Source of the DNA: Magnolia sinica
Taxonomy: Eukaryota; Streptophyta; Magnoliopsida; Magnoliales; Magnoliaceae
Length of the DNA: 64,000 bases
NCBI RefSeq assembly: GCF_029962835.1
Contig: NC_080588.1
Coordinates: 66,860,001 to 66,924,000, forward strand
Direction: 5' to 3'
Part shown: piece after piece, positions 1-11,744 of the stretch
How the letters are laid out: each line of letters begins with the position of its first letter
Position numbering within the stretch: position 1 is the first letter of the stretch
The notes under the pieces: generated by a model
Database searches by the model: none
The model's input: only the letters and a program-made list of their open reading frames with translations
Told to the model about the DNA's origin: nothing
Program-made: the position numbers and the translations under genes

Positions 1-185
1 CTCTTTGTGAGGGTAAACAGCCCAGAAAGGGGCTAACAGATTTATGCATCAACACTACCCAATCCCAGCCCTCACCCACCACCGGTCTTGGGTCAAAACT
101 CATTTTAAAGATAAAAGCTTTTATACTCTGGCAGGGGGCACTCTATGATACGCGCAAACTTAATAATTGCAATGTCTCTATATAT

Positions 186-320
186 ATACGGACATCAGTA
201 ATTACGTCTAGAGATGGAAAGAAAACGGCTTCCTTTCGTCTGGCTCTTTATATAAACGGCTTCCTTTCGTCTGGCTCTTTATATAAGGAGTGCCTCGCTT
301 CAGGTGTCACAGACACTTAC

Positions 321-375
<55 letters not shown>

Positions 376-398
376 CCTTTGTAAGGAAGAAAATAGAA
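186..398 (+). promoter_or_regulatory. Gene A proximal promoter and 5'UTR
   Basis: A 31-bp unit is tandemly duplicated at about 224-286, so the TATA box (TTTATATAA) occurs twice, at 247-255 and 278-286. A decayed form of the cis-element seen in genes B-D (CATCAGTAATTACGTC, about 193-208) lies upstream. A (CT)n tract at about 323-373 sits in the presumed 5'UTR, 25 bp before the ATG at 399. The TATA assignment is by sequence and spacing only; no transcript data are visible. Bases 1-185 hold nothing I recognise. Confidence 0.6.
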
Positions 399-915
399 AT
401 GTCGAAATCTCCAGAGGAAGAACACCCTCAAAAGGCATTTGGGTGGGCTGCAAGAGACACTTCTGGAGTCCTCTCCCCTTTCAAATTCTCTAGAAGGTAT
501 TACTCATTTTCCTTCTCTTTTGAGACCTTTCTCTTTATTTTCTTTGGAATTTTTCTTTCTTTCTTTTGATGGGTGTTTCTCTTTTGGTATTGTCTATGCT
601 GTGGTTTGTTTCATCCTCTCTCTATTTTTGATTTTTTTTTTTTTTTGCTGGAACCCCGTTTCTTTTGTGAATGTTGTTATTGCAATGAGATGTTTGTTTT
701 TATTTTCTTTGTATTTTCTGTTTTTATTAATTTATTTATTTTTATTCTCTCTTATTGCAACGAGATCTTTCTTTTTATTTTCTTTGTAATTTTTTTTTCT
801 TATTTTGGTGGGTTTTTTGGTATTTTCTATATTCTCTCTCTGAATGTTATGGGCCTTTCGCAGCCTCTTCTTTTCTTTTCTTGTAGTTTCTTTTGTATGT
901 GTTTTTAATGCAATG

Positions 916-978
<63 letters not shown>

Positions 979-3553
979 TGGTTTTTCTGGCACCCTCTCT
1001 CTTTTCTTGATTTTTCTGTCACTTTCTTTTATTTTCTTTTGTATCTGGTTTTAATGCAGAGTTTTCTTTGGATTTTTTTTGTTGGGTGTTTTTGGTATTT
1101 TATATTATTATGTGATCGATTCGTGATATTATGAATTTATGTTTATTTTAATTGAAATAATAAATTCCAATGTTTTTTTTTTTTTTTTTGTAAGTAATAG
1201 AAAGGAGTAATTTTGGAACGTGGAGAAAGGAGTGAAATCATTTTCGGAAATTACCATAAATGGCCATAATCAAGTATGGCACGCATGTGCATTAAAGCTC
1301 ATTTACACGTCCTACATGTGCCAGCCCAACGTGGCACGATAAATCCCATCCGCCAGAACTAACTCTACCCCAAGAATGTAGAGCTCTGGAAATTTTGGGT
1401 GAAGCTTTTTAACTCATACACCTCTTTTAATATTGGGGCCCACATGCCGAGTGGTCTATTAAGAACTCAGTGACCCACCCTAATGTTTATTTTCCATCCA
1501 ACTCCTTATAAGGTAACATAGACTTGAATGACTGGAAAACACAAATATCAGCTTGATTCAAAACTTTTGTGGCCCACAAGAAATTTTTAATGATAAATTA
1601 CTATTGTTTTATCTAATGCGATCCAAAACCTTAAAAATATCCAGATCATTGAAATCTCAGGTGGACCATGATACTAGAAATAGTGATGAATGACCATTAA
1701 AAACATTTTGTGGGCCATAAAAGTTTTGGATTAAACTGATCTTTGTATTTCCCATTCATCCTGTTCTTCTTGATATTATAAACGGGATGGATGGAAAATA
1801 AAAATTACTAAAACTTACTATAGGCCTTTGGAATATGTTATGATGAGGCACTTAATCACCACCGTTTCCTATATTGTGGTCCACTTGAGATTTTGATATG
1901 CTTAATTATCGGGAATAATTTCTTAAATGGGCTAGAGGAACGGATGTATGGTGTGGATATATAACATATAATCAAGTGGGCCCCATGGTGAGGGTAACAC
2001 CTATTCGCTCCCGCCCTAAATGGTGCAGATTCGCTACTGTTATCGTCCGTAGCAGTTTTGCTATTAAAGTGACGTAACCAAGTTCTGTGGGCCTCGCCAT
2101 GATGTATGTGTTGTATCTATACCGTCCATTCATTTGTAGAGATTATTTTAGGTTATGAGCCAAAAACTGAGGCAGATCCAAATTAATTAAGCTTCATGTG
2201 AACACATGAGAAAAAATAAGTGAGGTCCTCACGCCTACCATTAAGTTTCTTGTGAACCACATAAGTTTTCAATAATGCAAAGCTTATTCTTTTTTCTTAT
2301 AAACGATCTTTCCAAATGAATGTACGGTGTGGATACAACACTTACCGGAAGCTTTTTGGCTGGTGTAGCACACACTAGCTATATAGCCCATGTATTGACG
2401 GTAAGTTATGTGGGTCCCATCATGAGGTATGTGTTATGTCCAAACCGTCCATCCATTTTGTGAGCTCTTATTAAGGCTTGAGCCAAAACATAAGACAGAG
2501 CTATAGATCAAGTTGACCACACTGCAAACAACAGTGGGGGATTGAATGTCTACCATTGAAACCCTTCTAGTGTTATAGAAGTAACTTTGGATTAATATGA
2601 ATTTTTTTATTTTTATTTTTTTACCCTTCATCCATGTATTTTTAACCTTATTAACAGATTAGATGGAAAAAAAACATCACGACGGGCGCTACATTTTTTA
2701 ACGGTGAAAATCATTATCATCGCTGCTATTTTTGGTGTGGTTCATTTGAGCTTTGGATATGATTTATTTTTTGTCTAATGCTCCAAAATGATTTTGAAAA
2801 ATGGATGAACGATATGGATATAATAAATACATCATTGTGGGGCCCATGTAACTTTGATCTCATTAAAACCGTTCATACAACTTGAGCTTGAATAGCGGGA
2901 AGCGGATTGGTTGGTATACGACACACCAGTTATATAGCTGGTGTAGATACATGTCCTACGAAGATGAGCGTGACACTCCTCGAGCTTCGAGTTGTACGAA
3001 TGGTTCAAAGGAGATCAAAGTTACATGGGCCCCACAATGATGTATTTATTATATCTACACCGTTAATCCATTTTTTGAGATCATTTTAAAGCATTACCCA
3101 AAAAATAAATCATATCCAAAGATCAACTAGACCACACCACAAATAGCAGCCGAGAGAATGATTTTCACCGTTAAAAATTTGTAGGGCCTACCATAACGTT
3201 TATTTTCCATCCACTTTGCTCATAAGTTCACAAAAGCTTGGATGAAGATGAAAAACAAATTTCATATTGATCCAAAACTTTTGTGACCCCTAAAAGGGTT
3301 TAAATGGTAGACGTTCAATCCCCCACTGCTTTTTGCAGTGTGGTCCACTTGATAGTTAGATCTGTCTTATTTTTTGTCTCAAGCCTTAAGTCTGGATCAC
3401 CAAATGGATGGACGGTTTGGATATAACGCATACCTCATAATCAGACCCAAGGAACTTGCTGACATCAATACACCAGCTATATATATAGCTGGTGTACACC
3501 AATCCCCTTCTCGTGTAGCGTCGGTGCTCATCTTTGCACAAGAGGTATCTACA

Positions 3554-3603
<50 letters not shown>

Positions 3604-6600
3604 CTGGTGTGTGGTCCACCAGCCAATCTACTTCCAACACTTACTAGGGTCAGAGGACTGGGTGACGTCATTTCAGTAGCCAAACTAGCTACTTAACCTG
3701 GCAATTAGAGCTGGGCATATTTGACCTGATCTGGTGGATCCGACCCGATCCGACTTGTTTCGAACCGAACTGATGACTTGGATCGGTGCGGATCAGGTAG
3801 GGCCATTCAGATACGACAGTTTTCAGATCGAGATCGGGTTACGGTCAATCCAGACCAATTTGAACCGAAAACCCGATCTGAATGGATCCAGAACATTCCT
3901 ATCCAACCCAATCCGGAGTGGTTCTTATCAGTAATTCTACTACTTTTCCAGCGGTATGGTCCAATTAGAGCTTTGGATATGCATCAATTTTGGGTTCAAC
4001 CACTGAAATGATCTAGAAAAATGAATGGATGGCGTGGATAAACCACATGCATTCACGGTGGGCCCCAACAGAGTCTAGTTAGTATAATAAGAAGAGGTTT
4101 GCTGGTGTACCATATACATAGTTATATAGCTGTTGTAGGATAGGATAGCTATCTAGGCTATAGGTTATAGCTAGAGGTGCGTGTCGTGCGAAGATGAGCA
4201 CTGACGTTCCCTCGAGCTCCGAGTTGTACGAACGGTTCAAAGCAGATCAAAGTTAAATGGGCCCCATAGTGATGCATTTATTATATCTACACAGTTCATT
4301 TATTTTTAGAGATCATTGTAGAACATTATCCAAAAAATGAATCATATCCAAAGATCATGTGGACCACACCACAAATAGCAGCGGAGATAATGATTTTCAC
4401 CGCTAAACAATTTATAGGGCCCATCATAACGTTTATTTTCCATCCAATCTGTTCATAAGGTCATAAAGACCTGAATTAAGAGGCAAAACAAATTTCAAAT
4501 TGATCCAAAACTTTTGTGAGGCTTGTGACCCCAAAAAGGCTTTCAATGGTAGACGTTCAATCCCCACTGCTTTTTTCAATGTGGTCCACCTAATGCTTAG
4601 ATCTACCTTATTTTTCGTCTCAAGCCTTAAAACTAGCTCGCCAAATGGATGGATGGTTTGGATATAACACATGTTCCATGATCAGACCCACAAAACTTGC
4701 TAACATAAAGGTAGCAATGTAGGCACTTTCGTGCACGGCACACTGCATGCCGTGCTGTACATGTAAAGCCTGTAGCGCCCCGAGCTCCGAGTTGTATGAA
4801 TGGCTCCAATTGGAATGGAGTGGTTGGTGGTCTGTGGGCCCCAAAATGATGTATGTGTTTCATCCATGCCGTCCATCTATTTTTCCAGGTCATTTTATGG
4901 TGTGAGACAAAAAATGAGGTTTATCCAAATCTCAAGTGGAACACATTACAAGAAACAGTGTTGAATGAGCGTTGACCATTAAAAAACTTTTGGGTGCCAT
5001 AAAAGTTTTGGATCAATGTATTTTTTATTTTTTCCATTCATCTGGACCTTTATGACCTAATCAACAAATTGGATTTCAAAGAAACAATACATTGGGCATT
5101 AGGAGGATTTTAATTGTGAATATTCAATCACTATTGTTTTCCTGTGGTGTGGTCCACTCGAGATTTATATCCCTCTCATATTTTGGGTCAAGTGCTAAAA
5201 TGATCTTTAAAAATGGATGAATGGAATGGATTAAAACCACACATCATGGTGGGTTCCACAGAGCACCGACCACCAACCACGGGGCTGGTGTGGCAGGGGA
5301 GTTGCTAATCCGGTTTCCACTCAAATGAGATTATCATCACATGGGCCCCACAATGAAGTATTTATTACATCCATATCGTCTATCCATTTTTCATGATCAT
5401 TTTAGAGCATTTGGACAAAAAACCGAATCATATCTAAAGCTCAAATGGACCACACTGAAAATAGCAGTGAAGATAATGATTTTCACCGTTAAAAAAAGCC
5501 GATCCGAATCGTGCCCAACCCAATCCGACTCGGTTTCCCTGACCAAGGCGGACTCGGTTCGGGTCAGGCCAACCGTGTATCGGATCGGTTCGAGTCCTGT
5601 GTCCTGAACCCGGTCCCGGATCGGATCAAGTTTGGATCAAGTCAGCTACATTTTGGACCATGTCGAGTTGGATCAAATCCGATCTGACTCAGTTCGATGC
5701 CCAACTCTACTATCAATAGCTGAAAGAAGATTGGCTGGTGTATCACACACTAGCTATATAGCTGCTGCAGGTACGTATCGAGCGAAGACGAGCATGGACA
5801 CTTCTTAGAGCTATGATTTGTACTAACGATTCAAAGGAGATCAAAAGTTACATGGCCCCACAATGATGTATTTATTATTTCTATACCGTTCATCTATTTT
5901 TAGAGATTAAAAATAGATCATTTTAGAGCATTATCCAAAAAATGAATCATATCTAGAGATCATATGGACCACACCAAAAATAGCGGCGGAGTTAAACAAC
6001 TCTTAAGGCCCACCATAACATTTATTTTCCATCTCATCTGTTCATAAGCTCATAAAGACCCGAATGAAGAGGAAAAACAAATTTCATATTGATCCCAAAA
6101 TTCTGTGACCCTACAAAGTGTTTCAATGGTAGACGTTCAATCCTCCACTACCTTTGCAGTGTAGTCCACGTGATAGTTAGATCTGTCTTATTTTTCATCT
6201 TAAGCCTTAGGATGATCTCGACAAATGGATGAACAGTTTAGATATAACGCATACATCATGGTCAGAATGACAAAACTTGCTAACGTCAGTTCAGCGGCTA
6301 TACAGCAGACGCATGGTTCACCAGCCAATCCGCTTCCTCACTAGCTAATCCGTATTGTCCTGGCGAATCAGATGACGTGATATAAGACGCATACATCATG
6401 GCTGGCTGACGCGGATTAGCCACTGAGGGTACACTCCCCACCGAAGTGAAGTATCCACGCCATCCACCTATTTGGAGAGTTTATTTTAAGTCATGACCGA
6501 AAGAACAGGGGCAGATTTGAGGCTCCACTGGACCCCACCACAGAAATTATTGGGGAGAGTGATTTCCACGGTTGAAATCTTTCTAAGGCACCATAATGTT

Positions 6601-7902
6601 TATTTGAAATTCAAACCGTTCACAAGTTAACACATACATGAAATAACGAAAAACACAAATATCAGCCTGTAGGGAAATTTTGTGGCCCTTTAGAGTTTTT
6701 AGTAGTGGACGTCACTCTCCCCACCGTTTTCTGTGGTAAGACCTACTCGAGCGTTTGATTTGAGGCATTCTTTGGCTCTTACCATAAAATGATATCTCCG
6801 GATGGATGTAAGGCGTGGATACACAACATACATCATGGTAGGGTTATAAAACTTTTGACGTCACTTCGGTAGCTAGTCTCGCTGCTTAACCTGTCCGTAG
6901 CTAATCCGCGTCTCACAGCGGGCCCTCGCAATACTGTGAGGTAACCAGCGACTTCCGATACTTTTCACTTTAGTGGTGGGGCCCACCTTTGCGAACTTTC
7001 TTGATAAGGAAGCGGATTTGCTGGTGTACGGGTACGTGGCGTGTGAAGACCAGCTTTGCTGCTCTCCGAGCTCCAAGTACGAAAACGCTTCTAAAGGGAA
7101 ACGGATTTGGGTGGTGTACACGACACCAGCGACACAGGTGGTGTGAGTACGTGTCGTGCGAAGACGGTCGCTGACAATCCGAGTTGTACGAACGGCTCAA
7201 ATGAGATCAAAGTTACACGGTCTCCAAAAATGATGTATTTAATATATTCACACGGTTTACTTATTTTTCGAAATCATTTCAGAGTATGAATAAAAAAATG
7301 AACCATATCCAAATCTCAACTAGAGCACACCATATATAGCAGTGGAGAGAATGATTTTCACCGTTAAAACATCCACGTGGCCTACCATAACATGTACTTT
7401 TCATCTAATATATTCATAAGGTCACAAAGGCCCAGACGAAGAGAAAAAACAAATATCATATTAATCCAAAACTTCTGTCACCTCCAAAAAGATTTCAGCC
7501 GTAGATGTTCAACACCCACTGCTTTTTTTACCAGTGTGGTCCGCATGATCTTTAGATCTATCTTATTTTTCGGCTCAAGCCCTACTAAGATCTTGAAAAA
7601 TGGATGGACTGTTTGGATATAACTAGGGTTGTATATCGAGTCGATTTAAGGTGGGTCAAGCTCACTTAGACTTGTCCATGCTATACAGCTCGATCTTGCC
7701 CTCAAACTCAACATTAAAACTTGGCTTGTCAAAATTGTCGAGTCGAGTTTAAGTTGAGTTAATGGTTTGAGTCGAGATTGTTCATATGTTGGCAACTAGT
7801 GGGCAACGGCATGTTGGGTGCTGCCGTACAGGCAGCGATGTGCTGAGTGGAGTAAGGAAAAGAAAGACGAGGGTTGAATAAGGTTTGTTTTAACTTTTAA
7901 AC

Positions 7903-7963
<61 letters not shown>

Positions 7964-10228
7964 AAATATTATTTCAGCCGCGTAGAGATCAAGTTTAAGC
8001 TTTGAGTCAAGTTGAAATACACCATGCTCAAACTCGGCTTGAACTCAGAAAATGAGCTTGACTCACCCCGAGTTGGCCTTTCAAGTTGAGTCAATCTGAG
8101 TTGACTCGAGCCAACTCAAGCGAGCTTTTCAAGCTACCTCGACTTATGTACAGCCCTAGATATAACTCATATCTCATGATGGGACCCACGGAACTTGCTG
8201 ACGTCATAGATAGCTGGTGCGTGGTACACCCACCAATCCAGTTCGTTCAAAAGAGATCAAAGTTACATGGCCACAAAATGATGTATTTATTGTATCCACA
8301 CCATTCATCCATTTTGTGAGATCATTTTAGGGCATCATACCCAAATTGATTCATATCCAAAGCTTAAGTCGACCACAGAACTTGGTGAGGTCGACACATC
8401 ATCCATATCACTGGTGTGCGGTAACAATGTACACGTTTCCGATATCTTGTGCGAGGCTGAGTCGATGGTTAAATAGAAAATATTTTGATCTCAGCTGCGA
8501 TGTGTTCGTAGGGCGAACGGCGAAGATGATGTCACGCTCAAGGTACTCTACTGCGGAGTCTGCCATACCGATCTTCACGCCGTTAAGAACGAGTGGGGAA
8601 ATTCCGTCTACCCCTTACTCCCAGGGTAAGATCGTCGTAACGCTGTTATGTTATGTTTCTGGGAAGTGGATTAATAACGAAAAGGTGACCTCAGGAGAGG
8701 CCCACTCACTTTGAAAATGATCTGACGTGCTAAATGGGTCTGGAATATGGTCCCATTAAAAGTGAGTGACTCAGTCATGGCACAACGAGTCATATCAACT
8801 CAGCTGAGTTACCAAGCTCACCCGTCTATTTCACTGGGACCATGCTCGAAATTTCACCGAGTCAAATCAGCATGTGTTAGAACTATGGTTAAAACACCAT
8901 AACCACCTGATCATCACTTAAGGTACCATCAGAAATTACTGTAACAGATGTGTTCGTGCAGGCACGAGATCGTCGGTGTAGTGACCCAAGTGGGGCCCAA
9001 TGTATCAAAATTCAAGGTGGGAGAGAAGGCGGGTGTCGGGTACATGGTTGAATCATGCAAATCCTGCTACAGCTGCGATCAAGGGTGGGAAAACTACTGT
9101 CCCAAGATGATGATCACCTATAATTCCAGGTACCAAGATGGGACGATTACGTACGGTGGATACTCTGATATGCTGGTGGTCAATCAGAACTTTGCAATCC
9201 ACTTCCCTGAGAACTTGCCACTTGATGGCGGCGCACCGCTATTGTGTGCCGGTATTACGGTATATAGTCCAATGAAGTATTTCGGGCTCAGTGAGCCAGG
9301 CATGCATCTAGGAGTGGTTGGGCTCGGTGGGCTCGGTCATGTTGCAATTAAGTTTGGCAAGGCCTTTGGGATGAAGGTTACTGTAATCAGTACATCCCCC
9401 AGGAAGGAGAAGGAAGCTATCGAAGGACTCGGTGCTGACTCATTCCTGGTCAGCTGTGACCCGGCCCAGATGGAGGTGAGTCATGGTTCGTGTGACTAAC
9501 ATGGCCATGCATGTGTGTTTCAGTCAATCCAAAACCTAAACAAATTAGTTAACACATCAAAATTGGACCATGATCACTAGAAGTGGGCCCCAATTGATTT
9601 TAAGGGCAATGTAAGTGGGGCCCACCACTCTTCACTGTCCATTTGACTTTAAATTGGACCTGTTTCACTGTCTATTTTGGTGTAGGCTGCCAAGGGCACT
9701 ATGGACGGTATCATCGATACAGTCTCAGCGGTCCACCAGATCGAGCTGTTGATGGGTCTGCTGAAGTCTAATGGGAAGTTGGTTATGGTGGGTCTACCGG
9801 ATAAGCCTCTCGAGCTACCAGTATTCCCTCTGGTTATGGGTAAGTAAACATCCTTCACTATCTTTAACAGTCCTATATATAGATATGTGTAATTCAAATA
9901 TTTGGTGAAGGCTGCGTTTGGCTGCACCAAATATCATGATTCATGATATTTGTTTGGTGCAATGAACCCGTCTGAAGCTAATAGGTGAGGCATCTACTAT
10001 TTTCCTTATTTTTATGATATTGCAGGGAGGAGAACCGTGGCTGGAAGTTTCATTGGAGGAATTAAAGAGGCCCAAGAGATGATTGACTTTGCAGCCAAGC
10101 ACAACATCACGGCGGACATCGAGGTTATTCCAATGGACTATGTGAACACGGCCATGGAGCGGCTTGCGAAGGCGGACGTACGATACCGATTCGTCATTGA
10201 TGTGGGGAACACCTTGAAAGCTCCATAA
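399..10228 (+). CDS. CAD: CAD/mannitol dehydrogenase-like zinc alcohol dehydrogenase, copy A (5 exons, 360 aa)
   Basis: Exons 399-496, 8512-8625, 8962-9475, 9686-9839 and 10026-10228 join with GT-AG introns into an open 1083-nt frame. The family is a zinc-dependent, normally NADP(H)-using cytosolic medium-chain dehydrogenase that interconverts aldehydes and alcohols (cinnamyl, mannitol/mannose or terpenoid alcohols); the substrate here is unknown. Visible motifs: GVCHTDLH with catalytic-zinc Cys50, GHEIVG at 71-76, structural-zinc Cys103/106/109/117, third catalytic ligand Cys166 in LLCAG, nucleotide-binding GLGGLG at 191-196, and the cofactor-discriminating loop STSPRK at 214-219. It is the most diverged of the four copies: Thr at residue 52 instead of Ser, [22 protein letters not shown] at the exon 4 end. 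Intron 1 is 8,015 bp and filled with transposons, so pairing of exon 1 with exon 2 is inferred from sister genes. The other introns are 336, 210 and 186 bp. Confidence 0.88.
497..1190 (+). repeat. T-rich degenerate tandem repeats at the start of gene A intron 1
   Basis: The first several hundred bases of intron 1 are T-rich and contain diverged units beginning 'GCAATGAGATCT' (near 683, 757 and 911) followed by TTTC/TTTG-rich sequence. The same arrangement follows exon 1 in B, C and D. In A only, the third unit has expanded into a second (CT)n microsatellite, about 919-975. Confidence 0.6.
1430..1985. repeat. GGGCCC-edged fold-back repeat
   Basis: It starts near GGGGCCCACAT and ends near GTGGGCCCCATGG. 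The two halves are diverged inverted copies (TCAGGTGGACCA against TGGTCCACTTGAGA), with a central segment describing 'CCATCCAAC...AAGGT'. It is an old copy of the dominant repeat family of the window. Confidence 0.55.
2080..2860. repeat. Two degraded fold-back repeat copies
   Basis: A half copy at about 2088-2345 (GGGCCTCGCCATGATGTATG start) is followed by a fuller copy at about 2408-2850 running from GGGTCCCATCATGAGGTATG to ATTGTGGGGCCCATG. No coding potential. Confidence 0.5.
2898..3635. mobile_element. MULE-like non-autonomous TIR element
   Basis: The ends are inverted repeats: GGAAGCGGATTGGTTGGT on the left and ACCAGCCAATCTACTTCC on the right, each followed inward by the motif AGCTATATAGCT or a variant. 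The centre carries the fold-back GGGCCC core, and a (TA)n microsatellite at about 3556-3602 lies near the right end. No transposase frame. No target duplication could be recognised at this copy; the class is taken from relatives with 9-bp duplications. Confidence 0.6.
3706..5709. mobile_element. hAT-like TIR element carrying nested repeats
   Basis: Termini TAGAGCTGGGCAT and ATGCCCAACTCTA are inverted copies. The flanking octamers are CTGGCAAT and CTATCAAT, an 8-bp target duplication with two mismatches, as expected for hAT elements. The sub-terminal arms are rich in GATCCGA/TCGGATC. Fold-back and MULE-like pieces (about 3950-4075, 4090-4705 and 4835-5270) are nested inside. Confidence 0.6.
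5725..6336. mobile_element. MULE-like non-autonomous TIR element
   Basis: Left end AGAAGATTGGCTGGTGTA and right end CACCAGCCAATCCGCTTCC form inverted termini of the same family as 2898-3635, with the same fold-back core between them. Confidence 0.55.
6408..6912. mobile_element. TIR element of the fold-back group
   Basis: Termini GACGCGGATTAGCCAC and AGCTAATCCGCGTC are inverted repeats around a fold-back core whose halves describe ATCCACGCCATCCACC and its reverse complement. Non-coding. Confidence 0.5.
7096..8244. mobile_element. MULE-like element nested in an older relative
   Basis: Left end GGAAACGGATTTGGGTGG and right end near CACCAATCCAGTTC. It interrupts another copy of its own family: the flank before it (GTACGAAAACGCTTCTAAAG) and after it (GTTCAAAAGAGATCAAAG) are the two sides of the conserved internal motif ACGAACGGTTCAAAGGAGA. 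It contains the hAT-like element at 7624-8158. Confidence 0.5.
7624..8158. mobile_element. hAT-like MITE with perfect 8-bp target duplication
   Basis: Termini TAGGGTTGTATAT and ATGTACAGCCCTA are flanked on both sides by the identical octamer GATATAAC. The arms are rich in GAGTC/CTCGA words, and a (TA)n run of nearly 50 bp lies at about 7909-7956. No coding capacity. Confidence 0.75.
9918..9965. repeat. Small palindrome in gene A intron 4
   Basis: The segment around GCACCAAATATCATG is followed by its inverse CATGATATTTGTTTGGTGC, able to form a hairpin. The same intron in B, C and D keeps only the left arm in recognisable form, so this is a small MITE remnant or hairpin rather than a gene. Confidence 0.45.
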
Positions 10229-10463
10229 ACTGTCGATTTCAATCAGCATCTATGAAAGTTATGTGTCTGGTCACATGTTTTTACAGTGCTATGTTGTTGT
10301 TGGTTTGAATAGTACGTGTGTGTGGTTACATGTTTTTACATTGGCGTACCTGGATCGTTGCTTGGTTCTTAATTGTGTTTTGTTATTTGCTATTAAACAA
10401 TTATCTAATATCTGAGGAATAGTTAGAGATGTGGAAGTGGGACCCTCCCACCAGGTTATGCCT

Positions 10464-10878
10464 TGTGGGGCCTACCTTGATGTATGTGTTTTATATTCAT
10501 GTCGTCCATCTGTTTTGATGGTTCATGGTTCAGTACTTTAATTAGGGCACCCAAAAATGAAGTAGATTGAAAGCTCAAGTAGCCCACAACACAGAAACAG
10601 GCTAATAATGATACTCACAGTTGAAACCTTCACAGGGCCACGGTATGTTTATTTGCCATTCAAACTGTTCATAAGGTTACGAGGACTTGGATGAAGGAAA
10701 AAAACACTTCTGTGGCCCTCAAATGCTTTTAACGGTGGGTGTTTAATTACCAATGTTTCTTGCGGTATTGTTAGCTTGAGATTTAGATCTATTTCATTTT
10801 TGGGCTCATGCCCTAAAACTATTTGGCAAAATTAATGGACAGCATGGATAAAACATATAGATCACAGTGGGCCCCACA
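10464..10878. repeat. GGGCCC-edged fold-back repeat
   Basis: Left edge TGTGGGGCCTACCTTGATG and right edge ATCACAGTGGGCCCCACA are inverted copies. The arms include GAAAGCTCAAGTAGCCCACA and its diverged inverse. One of the more regular copies in the window. Confidence 0.6.
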
Positions 10879-11335
10879 ATGCATGCACTAACCAACAGAA
10901 TGCATGCGGGATTAAATTGTATTGAATTGCATTTGGTAGAATTAACACTATTATTGCACAAAGATTATGTCTCAAAATACCAATACTAGATGTCTTCAAA
11001 TACCTCTATTTGGGGACCATGGAATTGTAATCCACCGACAGATTTCACAACCAATGTTGGTTATCTGTATGCATATGCAATTCAATTGTCTTGTGCAAAG
11101 GGCACATATGGATGGATGGTGTGGATAAACCACATGCATCAACGTGCAGCTCATAGATGTAATAGATTTAAATTATCCTATCATATCTTGTGTTGAGGCT
11201 TGATGATATGATACCTAGATTAATCCAATAATTACCATCATTTCCCAATAATGAATGGAATTTATATTGGACAATGCAATTTCATACTACCTAATCCCAC
11301 AAAATAGGCACCAGGTGTGGCCCATGCTTTGTGCT
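10879..11335. other. Intergenic sequence with no recognised gene
   Basis: AT-rich unique-looking sequence between two fold-back repeats. The only open frame (68 codons at 10990) has no family resemblance. Confidence 0.4.
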
Positions 11336-11744
11336 TTGTGGAGCCCACCATGACACATATCTTTTATCCACATTGTCCATCCATTTTTTCAACTCATTTT
11401 AGGACATGAGCTACTGAGGCTGATCTAAAGCTCAGGTGGACCCCAGGAAATAGTGGGGACAGACGCCCACCATTGATAACTTTTTAGGGGCCTTGGATTA
11501 AGCTGGTATTTGCATACTCCTTACACCTAGGTCCGTGTGACCTTGTGAATAGGTTAGATGGCAAATAAACAGTACAATGGCCCCAGGAAGGTTTCAACAG
11601 TGGGTGTCATCCTCCCCATTGTTTCCTATAGTGTGGTCCACTTGAACTTTTGATCTGCCTTCTTGGGTTCGAATCTTAAAATGAGCTAGAAAAAAAAATG
11701 GATGAATGGCATGGATAAAACACATATCATGGTGGGCACCACAG
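11336..11744. repeat. GGGCCC-edged fold-back repeat
   Basis: Edges TTGTGGAGCCCACCATGAC and GGTGGGCACCACAG are inverted copies, with arms carrying AGGTGGACCCC and GTGGTCCACTTGAA. Confidence 0.6.

Noticed and set aside
224-286. 31-bp direct repeat as a possible CRISPR-like array
   Set aside because: Only two abutting units with no spacers, in a plant promoter. It is a simple tandem duplication.
290-493. Open frames rich in Leu-Ser repeats over the (CT)n tracts (also near 844, 19254, 19301)
   Set aside because: They are translations of the microsatellite. The true start is the ATG after the tract, supported by the same N-terminus in four genes.
3374-3679. Tyr-Ile repeat frames at (TA)n tracts (also 15936, 16018, 26194, 49549)
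   Set aside because: Artefacts of TA microsatellites with no conserved flanking protein sequence.
9941-10249. Minus-strand frames opposite CAD exon 5 (also 24338-24640 and 50994-51296)
   Set aside because: Shadow frames of the coding exon. Their similarity to each other only reflects exon 5 conservation on the other strand.
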